IMG/VR virus record: IMGVR_UViG_3300036768_001393
Span: 1-45,876 of that record
Strand: one strand, 5' to 3'
Source: a virus
DNA length: 45,876 bases
Of the stretch, positions 6,518 to 14,303 are shown one piece after another (position 1 is the first letter of the stretch; the number at the start of each line of letters is the position of its first letter). The translations under genes were made by a program, and so were the position numbers. The notes under the pieces are model-generated. The model saw nothing but the letters and a program-made list of their open reading frames with translations. It made no database searches and was not told the DNA's origin.

Positions 6518-7077
6518 GGCGCACCTCCGTCCCCGAGTCCGCCGTCCGAGACGACCACCTCCGGCAGGCACGCCGCCTGGGGCACGCAGGCGTGGGTCTG
6601 CCCGCCGTACGGCGAGTTCGCCAGGCAGCACACGCCGCCGACCTCCGCACACGGACGCTGCGCCGGGCTCCAGCGCTGGGTCTGCGAGCAGACCTCGGGC
6701 GCGCCGTTGTGGCACCGGGTCGCGCTGGGCTGACACCCGCTAGGTTCGGGCAGCCGCGGGCAGCCAACGAGCAACGAGCTGGATGCACCCAGCATCAACA
6801 GCACCAGAAGCGTCGGAGGCTTGCCAGCGCGGAGGATCGCCAGGATGCCCTTCCCGACCTCGAGCACGAACGGCCAGATGTCCGTGCCGAACTTCCGGGC
6901 GGCGCGCGCCCAGTGCCCGAACGTCGGCGACGCCTTGGCGAGCGCGTTGTACCGCTCCTCCGGGATCGCGCGCAGCACCAGCGAGAACGCCGTGGCGAGC
7001 ATCCAGAGGAACGCGAAGACCTGGACCACGACGTGGACCCAGGCGGGGAACTTGGTCGGGTCGAGCGGGAGCGTCAT
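6514..7077 (-). CDS. Membrane protein with a Cys-rich, lipoprotein-like C-terminal domain
   Basis: 187 aa from ATG 7077. Segment 1 (about residues 13-35, VVVQVFAFLWMLATAFSLVL) is a membrane helix. A second hydrophobic stretch at about 87-108 ends in SSLLVGC, a lipobox-like sequence. The rest is a Cys-rich domain (ten or so Cys; CHNGAPEVCSQTQRW, GGVCC). An internal ATG before the second stretch could give a separate small lipoprotein, recalling Rz/Rz1 spanin pairs. A TATATT box (7090-7085) lies close to the start, so a local, nearly leaderless promoter is possible. Confidence 0.6.
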   Translation of the reverse strand: MTLPLDPTKFPAWVHVVVQVFAFLWMLATAFSLVLRAIPEERYNALAKASPTFGHWARAARKFGTDIWPFVLEVGKGILAILRAGKPPTLLVLLMLGASSSLLVGCPRLPEPSGCQPSATRCHNGAPEVCSQTQRWSPAQRPCAEVGGVCCLANSPYGGQTHACVPQAACLPEVVVSDGGLGDGGAP

Positions 7078-7117
7078 GCCCGGCAATATACCTGCCAGGC
7101 TGGGGCTCGCCCAGTGC

Positions 7118-7372
7118 TTAGCCCTTGAGCGCCTGGAACTTGTTCGTCAGGTCTCCGACCGGCGGAGGTTCGCCCGGTTTCGGCGGGATCACGGCGCGCA
7201 TGGTGCCGGAGTGCGAGGTAGACCGGCCCAGCCTGGCCACATCCAAGGCGCTGTTCACGAAAGCGGTCGTGGCGGCCTTGAGCCTTTCAATCGCTGGAGG
7301 GATGTCCCGGTCCACGGTCTTGCAGGCAGCATCGAGTTGCTGCGTCGCACGATCCACCTCGGCATCCGACAT
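7118..7372 (-). CDS. Small helical hypothetical protein
   Basis: 84 aa from ATG 7372 (SDAEVDRATQQLDAACKTVD). Mostly one long amphipathic helix followed by a Pro-rich tail. No family recognised. It lies 5 bp downstream of the holin candidate. A longer reading upstream is just shadow of that gene. Confidence 0.6.
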   Translation of the reverse strand: MSDAEVDRATQQLDAACKTVDRDIPPAIERLKAATTAFVNSALDVARLGRSTSHSGTMRAVIPPKPGEPPPVGDLTNKFQALKG

Positions 7373-7377
7373 GGCTC

Positions 7378-7707
7378 TCACCTCCGCGAGGGACGGCCGG
7401 TGCGCACTTCGTCGGCGAGATCGCGGAAGGCGCCCTTCAGCTCCGTCATGGCTTCCCGCTGAGCTTCCATCGCGGAGGTGACGTTCGTCAAGGCGGTCAC
7501 GCATTCCGAGTTGGTCTTCAAGAGCTGTTCCGTCACGGCCTGTGCGTCACGGACGCGCTGGGCCTGGAGGTCCTGGTGGTCTTTGAGCCGCGCAGCCTGG
7601 ATGTCCGTGTTGGACTTCCACAGCGTCCACACCGCGATGCCCAGCGCGAGGACAGCGATCCCGAGTACACCGTTCTTCAACAGTTCCGCAGCGATCTCGC
7701 CCGTCAT
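7378..7707 (-). CDS. Holin-like protein, one membrane helix plus coiled coil
   Basis: 109 aa from ATG 7707 with GGAGGA just upstream. A short outer segment, one membrane helix (residues 12-30, NGVLGIAVLALGIAVWTLW) and a long heptad-rich cytoplasmic helix (35-105). This layout is common in phage holins and in holin-associated proteins. Proximity to the other lysis-region genes supports that role. Confidence 0.55.
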   Translation of the reverse strand: MTGEIAAELLKNGVLGIAVLALGIAVWTLWKSNTDIQAARLKDHQDLQAQRVRDAQAVTEQLLKTNSECVTALTNVTSAMEAQREAMTELKGAFRDLADEVRTGRPSRR

Positions 7708-7749
7708 CGAGATTCCTCCTGACGCGCCTCCCAACACGTCGAGCTGAAT

Positions 7750-8160
7750 CTACGGCAGAGTCGCGGCGGGCCCAAGCAAGAATGCGGAGAGCGGGACGAG
7801 CTGGTGCCGGCCGTCCGCACGGACGAGCCAGCAGTCGTAGACGAAACGCCCGGGCAGCATCGCCCGTGTGTCCGTCGGTTCCACCGTCAGCACGACCCGG
7901 TTGCGCGCGTCGGGCGGCGTCCGCGTGCCCTCCTTGCGGAAGCCCGGCGTGCGCCCGCTCTGCTGGCTGGTCTTCTTGACCGAGATCACCACCCGGTCCG
8001 TCGGCTCGAGGGACACCGCCGAGCCGTCCTCGCGCACCACGGTCACGGCGATCTCGCCGGCCTCGCCGAGCGGCCACTCGAGCGTCCGGGCGCTGTTGGC
8101 CGGGATGTGCCCCGCCCGCGGCGATCCGTCGCGCACCACGCCGAGCAGTTCGATCTTCAT
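7750..8160 (-). CDS. Beta-rich protein at the tail/lysis boundary
   Basis: 136 aa from ATG 8160, which overlaps the previous stop (ATGA). It alternates short beta segments (IAVTVVREDGSAVSLEP, DRVVISVKKTSQQ, NRVVLTVEPTD, RFVYDCWLVRADGRHQLVPL) like a small Ig or jelly-roll-like domain. Similar small proteins occur behind tail-fibre genes. No exact family named. Confidence 0.6.
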   Translation of the reverse strand: MKIELLGVVRDGSPRAGHIPANSARTLEWPLGEAGEIAVTVVREDGSAVSLEPTDRVVISVKKTSQQSGRTPGFRKEGTRTPPDARNRVVLTVEPTDTRAMLPGRFVYDCWLVRADGRHQLVPLSAFLLGPAATLP

Positions 8161-8495
8161 TCCGAGCGCTCCAGGCAGCCCGACGCGATGTTCACGGTCC
8201 ACTTCCGGCTCTCGTTGTCGTCCGGGTGCACGCCGTGGGCGATGGCCACGTCGCGCAGCGCCTGGCGGAGCTGCCCGCGGACCTGCCCGACCTGCTGGAG
8301 CACGCCCCGCTTGCGCGCCTCCAGGTCCTCGATCTCGAGCTGGAGGCCCCCGAGCTGCGTCTGGAGGCGCTCGAGCACACCCTGGTGCCCCTTCAGGGAC
8401 TCCAGCTCACGCGGCGCGAGCGAAATCTTGGTCGGGGCGGGCGGCGGGAGGTCGACGGCGGTGGGTTTGGCGGGGGCGGGCGGTTTGCGCGACAT
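8157..8495 (-). CDS. Coiled-coil hypothetical protein
   Basis: 112 aa from ATG 8495; an alternative ATG at 8507 would add four residues. A Pro-rich N-terminus is followed by a coiled coil (about 35-85, VLERLQTQLGGLQLEIEDLE) and a short tail. Ends in an ATGA overlap with the next gene. Likely virion-associated by position only. Confidence 0.6.
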   Translation of the reverse strand: MSRKPPAPAKPTAVDLPPPAPTKISLAPRELESLKGHQGVLERLQTQLGGLQLEIEDLEARKRGVLQQVGQVRGQLRQALRDVAIAHGVHPDDNESRKWTVNIASGCLERSE

Positions 8496-8508
8496 GGTGC
8501 CGCCCATT

Positions 8509-8703
8509 CTACCGACGCGGGCGGGGTACGTCGACCGCCGGCAGCACTCCGAGGTCGGGCGGGCCCGGCGGGCTGGTCGACGATCGTCCAGGCGTACGTG
8601 ATCTCGCCGCCGTTGCCCTGATTCGAGAGGGCCACGGCGGCGTTGATCGGCAGGTCCATGTTGGACCCCGCCACCCCGTTGACGGTGATGCGGGCCTGGG
8701 CAT
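8509..8703 (-). CDS. Small beta-domain protein, two compensating indels
   Basis: ATG 8703 has a GGAG ribosome site and the TAG at 8509 is in the same frame. In between, coding character sits in a neighbouring frame (ITVNGVAGSNMDLPINAAVA, then EITYAWTIVDQPAGP, a PKD/Ig-like strand pattern). One extra C right after the start and one C fewer near 8540-8550 would give a clean protein of about 64 aa ending DLGVLPAVDVPRPRR. Start and stop signals fit this repaired form. Confidence 0.5.
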   Translation of the reverse strand: MPRPASPSTGWRGPTWTCRSTPPWPSRIRATAARSRTPGRSSTSPPGPPDLGVLPAVDVPRPRR

Positions 8704-8715
8704 CGGCGGCTCCTA

Positions 8716-9906
8716 CTACGGCGTCTCGCGGCCCGAGCGCGCGCGGATGGTGCACGAAATCGAGACGTTGCCGGGCGCGCCGAAGTCGGGCGCCTGCACG
8801 ACCGAGCCGCCGACCAGGAACAGCGGCCAAACCACCCCGCTGGCGTACGGCTGGCCGATCGCGATCTTCTTGCCCGACGGCGTCGCGCCGGCGAGGGCCA
8901 GGATCGACTGCACGCCCGCGTCCGCGCTCGCGCCGAAGCTGACCTTCGGCCCGCCGGCGGCCCCGATCACGCTGTTGGCCACGTAGGGCGCGATGCCCGT
9001 CGAGACGTAGTTCAGCGTCCCGACCTCGTAGCTCACGTGCAGGCGCGCCGGCTCGCTCCACGCGCCCGGGCCCCAGAGAATCCACTGGACGCCTCGCGGG
9101 TTAGTCGCGCCGCCCACGGGGTCCGACCACGGCGCGAGCACGATCTCGACGCCCGGCGGCGCGATGATCGAGACGTTGCCGATGGTCGGCGGGTTCACGC
9201 TCGTCGTGATCTGACAGCTCCAGCTCGCCACAAGCTGCCCGTCGGGCTGGAGCAGCGGCCGGCGGTCCGCGATGTTCTCCGACGTGATCGACGCCGCGCC
9301 GGCGGGCACGTAGACGTGGCCCAGGCGCACGTACCCCGCCGTGGTCGTCGGCAGTGTGGGCGAGGCCGCCGGCGTGCCCGTCTTGTAGTTGATCGGGCTC
9401 GAGCCGTTCGTGCTGGTCAGCCCGTCAAGCAGGAAGCTCAGCGTCTTCGGAACGAGCGTCGGCGAGAACTGCCCGGTCACGATGTTGAGGATGTCCCGCG
9501 AGAGCGGGTTCTCGACCCGGCGGTCGTACTTCACCTCGACGATGTCGTACCGGGGGTGTGTCGCGTCGGGCGTCGGCACCGTGAAGGTCGGCGCCGCGGA
9601 GAGCAGCAGCGGCTTCAGCTCGCTCAGGTCGTTCAGCCCGACCACGCCGCCGATGTCCAAGGCGCCCGAGCCGGCCACGCGCTGGAACCCGACGCCGGCC
9701 GTGACGCCGACGGTCATCCCGCCCGCGGCGTACAGACGGAAGCCGTCCCCCAGGAAGCCTGTGGGGTAGCCCGCTTCGCCCCGCGTCCAGTTCAGCAACA
9801 CGGTCCGCAGCGCGTAGTAGAGCTGCGACTGGAGCTGGTTAATGTCGCTCGAGAGCGGGCGCTCGCGCGGGTTGATGATCGTCTGGTCGAACGGCTTGTC
9901 GGGCAT
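8716..9906 (-). CDS. Tail protein, probably fibre- or tip-associated
   Basis: 396 aa. The N-terminus (DQTIINPRERPLSSDINQLQ) is of the type seen in proteins attached to the baseplate. The remainder is beta-rich and low in Cys, with Gly/Ser/Thr repeats (GYVRLGHVYVPAGAASITSE). It follows the gpI-like gene directly, where fibre or adaptor proteins usually lie. Receptor binding is plausible but not shown. Confidence 0.6.
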   Translation of the reverse strand: MPDKPFDQTIINPRERPLSSDINQLQSQLYYALRTVLLNWTRGEAGYPTGFLGDGFRLYAAGGMTVGVTAGVGFQRVAGSGALDIGGVVGLNDLSELKPLLLSAAPTFTVPTPDATHPRYDIVEVKYDRRVENPLSRDILNIVTGQFSPTLVPKTLSFLLDGLTSTNGSSPINYKTGTPAASPTLPTTTAGYVRLGHVYVPAGAASITSENIADRRPLLQPDGQLVASWSCQITTSVNPPTIGNVSIIAPPGVEIVLAPWSDPVGGATNPRGVQWILWGPGAWSEPARLHVSYEVGTLNYVSTGIAPYVANSVIGAAGGPKVSFGASADAGVQSILALAGATPSGKKIAIGQPYASGVVWPLFLVGGSVVQAPDFGAPGNVSISCTIRARSGRETP

Positions 9907-9908
9907 GT

Positions 9909-11480
9909 CTACTGTCCCTTGAGTTCAACGATCGCGGCCACCCCGGCGGCCTTGATCTGCTGGAGTGCTTGCCAGAGCCCAAAGTACACCGCATTCCGCG
10001 GCAGGTCGAAGCCGTCGTAGCCGCCCTGGAGCCCGAAAGCCGTCGAGAGCGTGCCCGGCACGTCGTAGCCGTTGATGGCCCGGGCCCCGAACGTGGTCTC
10101 CAGGGCCGCCGGCGTCGCCGCGGTGTCGTCGTAGGCCAGGCCCACGTCCCGGATCGCCGGCATCTCCGGCACGACCACGACGAACGCCCCGCGGTGCTCG
10201 ATCTCGTCGAGCCAGCGGTTGCAGAACGGCGTCGGGTCCCGCGGGTCGTCGAAGCAGAACAGGTTCGGGTTGTAGTCCGGGTTCAGCGCGATCACGCCAG
10301 CGGGCGCGTCCCAGCACGTCTGGTAGGTGATGTCCCAGGTCTCGATGAACTGGTAGCCCAGCCCGTACCGGTCGAGCTGCCCGCGGATCAGGCGATGCAT
10401 CGCGTCGGGCGAGATCGTGTCGGGGAGCTGGCGCAGCCGGAAACGGTACGCCGCGTCACTCTCGCCAGCGATACGGGGCAACCCGCGGTCGACCCCGAGC
10501 CCGTCGAGCATCGGCGCCCGACCGCCCGCCGTGGCCAGGATCTGACGTACCTGGATCGTCGGGTCGCCGTAGGCCGGCTCCTCGATCAGCCTCTTGCAGG
10601 TATCGATCTCGCCCGGCAGCAACTCGCCGCGCTGGGTGACGACCTCGCCCGGCACGTTCCACTCCCAGCCCTGCGCGACGGCGCGCACCGCGACCGCGAC
10701 GGGGCCGAGGTCGAGCGCCCCGAACGTCGCGTCCTCGAGCGTGATGAAGTCCCGGGCCCCGCGGCTCGTCGTCACGACGGTGCCGGCCTTCACGACGACC
10801 GCGCCGTGGCTTGCGTCCAGCCGGTAGAACTCCACTGTGCCCGTCGCGTACTCGCCGCCCTCGGCGAAGATCACGAAGCTGCCGCACTCGAAGCGCTCGA
10901 TCGCCAGGCTCACGCGCTCGAAGACCTTGCCGAACGCCTGGTAGATCTCGTAGCCTGAGTTGGGCGTGACCTTCAGCGGGCGCAGGTACTCCGGGTCATA
11001 GGCCCGGTCGTACAGGTCCAGGAAGTACGCCTGGTCGTGCATCGTGCCGTCGCACGAGCCCGGTCCCGCGCCCGACCCCGTGGGGAACACTGGCACCGCC
11101 GGCGCGGGCACGGTCGTGACCGGGGAGGCCACGAGCCACGAGTACGGCGTGATCGCGGCCACATCCGCCGTGTCGCTGATCGCGTAGACCAGGACCGTCG
11201 GGCTGTCGGGCCAGATCGGCGAGCGGCGCACCGCGAAGTGGAACCCGTTGCCCAGCGTCCCGTCCGAGGTCGCCACGACGGCCGAGAGCGCCGCGTAGGG
11301 CGTCGTGAAGGCCGCGCCGTCGTACACGACCTCCTGGAGCGCCATGCCCGGGAACTTGATCGTCACGATGATCCGGGCGAACGCGCCGGCCGTGAGGAAC
11401 ACGTCGAAGTAGAGCGGCGCGTCCGCGGCGATGACCGTGCCCGTAGTCGGGGCGACGTTGTTGATGGTCGGCGTCGCCAC
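9909..11480 (-). CDS. Baseplate/tail protein with N-terminal beta domain
   Basis: 523 aa. Residues 1-130 look like an Ig/IPT-type beta domain (TPTINNVAPTTGTVIAADAP). Residues 140-330 contain HDQAYFLDLYDRAYDPEYLR and a block on diameter-like repeats. Residues 330-400 (ESDAAYRFRLRQLPDTISPD) resemble a segment found in gpI/gpJ-adjacent baseplate proteins. It lies 3 bp after the gpJ-like gene, the usual place for gpI. I infer a gpI-like or tail-tip role. Confidence 0.6.
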   Translation of the reverse strand: MATPTINNVAPTTGTVIAADAPLYFDVFLTAGAFARIIVTIKFPGMALQEVVYDGAAFTTPYAALSAVVATSDGTLGNGFHFAVRRSPIWPDSPTVLVYAISDTADVAAITPYSWLVASPVTTVPAPAVPVFPTGSGAGPGSCDGTMHDQAYFLDLYDRAYDPEYLRPLKVTPNSGYEIYQAFGKVFERVSLAIERFECGSFVIFAEGGEYATGTVEFYRLDASHGAVVVKAGTVVTTSRGARDFITLEDATFGALDLGPVAVAVRAVAQGWEWNVPGEVVTQRGELLPGEIDTCKRLIEEPAYGDPTIQVRQILATAGGRAPMLDGLGVDRGLPRIAGESDAAYRFRLRQLPDTISPDAMHRLIRGQLDRYGLGYQFIETWDITYQTCWDAPAGVIALNPDYNPNLFCFDDPRDPTPFCNRWLDEIEHRGAFVVVVPEMPAIRDVGLAYDDTAATPAALETTFGARAINGYDVPGTLSTAFGLQGGYDGFDLPRNAVYFGLWQALQQIKAAGVAAIVELKGQ

Positions 11481-11483
11481 GGC

Positions 11484-12683
11484 TCAGACCACGTCCGGGT
11501 TGGTCGTCGACTGGATGGCGCGCTCGGGCTGGATCGACACGGCCAGCACCAGCGACAGCGTCGAGCGCAGCACCTGGAGCGGCTGCACGACCACGTCGCC
11601 GGCGGGCGAGAGGATCTCGTTGCCCGTCACGACGAGCCCGGTGATCAGCCGCAGCGCGTTGATCAGCCGCGTCCGCGTCAGGGTCTCGCCGGGCGAGAGG
11701 CTGTTGATCGTCGCCACGACGATGGCGCGGGCCTGGAGCGCGACCTTGTCGACCGACACGCCGGCCTGGAAGCTCAGCCCGAGCTGCACGCCCTGGAGAA
11801 TCACCTGCCCGAGCTGCACCTGCACGAAGATGCCCGCGGCGCGCGTATCCGACAGCGCCGCGAAGACGTTGTCGGCGAGCACCTGGCTCTGGGTCTCGTA
11901 GCTCAAGGGCGTCGGGTTGACGCCAACGAGCTGCTCGGTGAAGGCGTCGGCGATGACGAGCTGCACGACTTTCGCCGGGCGCCCGTACACGTCCAGCGCC
12001 TCGAACGCCGTGGCTTTGCGCACACCTGGCACTTCGAGCGCTTTGGTCTGAATCGCCGCCAGGGTGCCGCGGCGGGCTGTCGTCCAGAACCGGCGCGCCC
12101 GGTCCCGCAGGTCGTCGTCCGACTCCTCGTCGTCCGCCCCGGCCGTCGCCAGCGGGTTGTTGACCTTCAGGTCGGCGGGCGCGCCCGCGATCTGCCCCAC
12201 GATCGACGTGATCGTGTTCGACTTGGCCTGCTGGCTCGCCCCGGCGAGCACCGACTGTACCTGCACCGAGACCGGGCCGAGCGATCCACCGGCGTAGTTC
12301 GCCGCCGCGGTCGTGACGAACTGCCGCCCGTCCGCCGTCGCGACCTTGGTGTTGAGCGGGATCGAGAACGGCGCCGGGGCCGGGGCGGTCGTGAAGAACT
12401 GCACGGTGCCCACCGCCGGCGAGGCCGGCTTGCGCAGCATCCCGTACCGGTCGAAGACCAGGCGGTCCAGCTTCCGGCCCTTGGCCGAGTCGAGGAAGAC
12501 CGCGGCCTCGACCTGCGCGAGCTGCCCGATGCACTCGTCGGCCGCCGCGGCCCCGCCGGCGACGATCAGGTTGGCGTCGGAGCCCTCGCGCTCGATGATC
12601 TCGCGCGTCAGCTCGCCGTTGCGCGACAGCATCTCGTCGCGCTCGATGCGGAATAGCTCCTGGAAGGTGGGGAAGTCGGCCAT
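11484..12683 (-). CDS. Baseplate J-like wedge protein
   Basis: 399 aa. Shows the gpJ pattern: N-terminal helices (FPTFQELFRIERDEMLSRNG), AADECIGQLAQVEAAVFLDSA, a beta domain (GTVQFFTTAPAPAPFSIPLN), then DDLRDRARRFWTTARRGTLA and VPGVRKATAFEALD. These match Baseplate_J-type proteins that form the wedge ring of contractile tails. Length is in the normal range. Flanked by the gp25/W-like and the gpI-like genes. Confidence 0.85.
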   Translation of the reverse strand: MADFPTFQELFRIERDEMLSRNGELTREIIEREGSDANLIVAGGAAAADECIGQLAQVEAAVFLDSAKGRKLDRLVFDRYGMLRKPASPAVGTVQFFTTAPAPAPFSIPLNTKVATADGRQFVTTAAANYAGGSLGPVSVQVQSVLAGASQQAKSNTITSIVGQIAGAPADLKVNNPLATAGADDEESDDDLRDRARRFWTTARRGTLAAIQTKALEVPGVRKATAFEALDVYGRPAKVVQLVIADAFTEQLVGVNPTPLSYETQSQVLADNVFAALSDTRAAGIFVQVQLGQVILQGVQLGLSFQAGVSVDKVALQARAIVVATINSLSPGETLTRTRLINALRLITGLVVTGNEILSPAGDVVVQPLQVLRSTLSLVLAVSIQPERAIQSTTNPDVV

Positions 12684-12687
12684 CGCT

Positions 12688-13497
12688 CTACAGCTCCACG
12701 GCGGCGGTGGGCACGCTGAACTCCACCGGCACCACCTGGTTGTTCTTCATCTTGACCTGCGCCGTGATCGTCAGGATGCCCTGCCGGTTCAAGCTCACGC
12801 TCGCCCGGGCGCTGTCCACGTCCGGCTCGCGCTCGATCTGGCGCTCGACCTCGACCTTCAGCTTCGTCAGGTCGTTGACCGGCAGCGGCTGCTTGTCCTT
12901 GATCCCGAGCCCGTAGTTCTTGTCCAGGTGGAAGAAGCTGTGCGGCGAGGTCGTCAGCCGCCGGATCACCAGCTTGCGGACCATCTCCGCGCCGGCGTGG
13001 GTGGCGTAGTCGCCGCCCGACGTGGCTCGCAGCACGCCCGAGATCGCCGTGCCCGAGTGCGGGTGGTTGAGCAGGTCCCGGGGCCCGCGCTGGTCGGGTG
13101 GCGAGACGAACGCCTCGAGCCCGTAGAAGTCCGCGGTGAGCGGCGCGACCGTCGGGGCGCCGGCGAAGTCCAGGATGCCCACGTTGGCCAGGCGGTGCAC
13201 CACCATCGGCCCGCCGAGCTTCTGGAGCGTGTACAGCTCGAAGACGTTGTCCGCGAGCACCACGCGCACCGTAAGCACGGTGAGGTACGCCAACGTGTCC
13301 AGGCGCTGCACCGTCCAGGACGCGGGGTTCAGGGCGTCGCCCGTGCCGAGCGCCGACAGCGCCCGCACGTTGCCCGTGAAGCGGCCCTGCACCGTGCGCT
13401 CAGTCGTCGCGAGCGCGGCCTCCAGGTAGATCGACCCGGAGCCGGCGCCGCCGACGCCCCAGGCCGAGAGCCCGAACTCGCTGCTGCCCCAGCCCAT
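12688..13497 (-). CDS. Baseplate wedge protein with gp25/W-like C-terminal domain
   Basis: 269 aa. The C-terminal 110 residues (NYGLGIKDKQPLPVNDLTKL, then REPDVDSARASVSLNRQG and KMKNNQVVPVEF) fit the gp25/W lysozyme-like wedge fold, which has no enzyme activity in phages. The N-terminal 140 residues are an extra beta-rich domain not usual for short gpW. The stop codon of the spike gene overlaps the start region. Confidence 0.6.
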   Translation of the reverse strand: MGWGSSEFGLSAWGVGGAGSGSIYLEAALATTERTVQGRFTGNVRALSALGTGDALNPASWTVQRLDTLAYLTVLTVRVVLADNVFELYTLQKLGGPMVVHRLANVGILDFAGAPTVAPLTADFYGLEAFVSPPDQRGPRDLLNHPHSGTAISGVLRATSGGDYATHAGAEMVRKLVIRRLTTSPHSFFHLDKNYGLGIKDKQPLPVNDLTKLKVEVERQIEREPDVDSARASVSLNRQGILTITAQVKMKNNQVVPVEFSVPTAAVEL

Positions 13498-14303
13498 TAG
13501 CTGTTCTTCACCTTCTCCGACAGCGCCGGGGACTCATCCACCGTGCTCGCGGTCGGCAACATCAACAGGTCGGTCGACGCGGGCACCATCGCGCCGCCGG
13601 CCGAGCAGCTCGTCAAGTGGGTGTGCGTCTTGATCGTGTTCACGTCGGAGCGGAGCTTGTTGAACTCCGCCCGGAAGCCCTCGAGCCACGCCCGCTCGTC
13701 CTCGGCCAGGAACTGGAACTGCGTGCCCTCCTCGTCGCCGATGTGGACCAGGTGCCCGTCCGTCACGGTGATGAAGATGTTCCCGGTGCCAGTCTGCTTG
13801 ACCTTGATGTCCTGGTTGCCCTTGCCCTCGACCAAAATTTTCCCGTCACCTTCGGCCTGCACCATAATGTCACCGTCGGTGTCCGAGGTCCGCAGGATGT
13901 ACTTCTTGCCGGGCCGGACGCGCAGCACGACGTTCTCGGTCGGCACATCGTGGCCGTCCTCCTGCTCCTCGGCCTTGAAGTCCTGGTGCGGCTTGTCCGA
14001 CGCGCGCCAGAATCGGCTGATGATCACCGGGCCCATGTTCGGGTCGCCGCCGGGCACCGCGACCAGCACCCAGTCGTCGACCATCACGGGCGCGAAGCTC
14101 CCGAACCCGTCGCCGGCGTAGTCCCCGGCCAGGAACGCGGTCTCGATCTCGCCGGTCGGCATGAACTGCACGTCGGCGAAGATGCCCTCGTCGGCGTCGA
14201 AGCCGACCTCCTTGACCACGGCGAGCGTGATCCACACGCGCGGGTCGATGCCCGGGCGCGACGCGAGCGCCGACAGGCGCCCCATGTCCATCCGACGACG
14301 CAT
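13497..14303 (-). CDS. Baseplate spike protein, gpV-like
   Basis: 268 aa from ATG 14303 in a TGATG overlap. An OB-fold region (residues 20-100, VKEVGFDADEGIFADVQFMP; VMVDDWVLVAVPGGDPNMGP) is followed by a beta-helix-like repeat stretch (YILRTSDTDGDIMVQAEGDG; KVKQTGTGNIFITVTDGHLV) and a C-terminal helix. This is the layout of gpV/VgrG-type spikes that puncture the outer envelope. A HTHLTSCSAG motif near the end could bind metal. Confidence 0.8.
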   Translation of the reverse strand: MRRRMDMGRLSALASRPGIDPRVWITLAVVKEVGFDADEGIFADVQFMPTGEIETAFLAGDYAGDGFGSFAPVMVDDWVLVAVPGGDPNMGPVIISRFWRASDKPHQDFKAEEQEDGHDVPTENVVLRVRPGKKYILRTSDTDGDIMVQAEGDGKILVEGKGNQDIKVKQTGTGNIFITVTDGHLVHIGDEEGTQFQFLAEDERAWLEGFRAEFNKLRSDVNTIKTHTHLTSCSAGGAMVPASTDLLMLPTASTVDESPALSEKVKNS

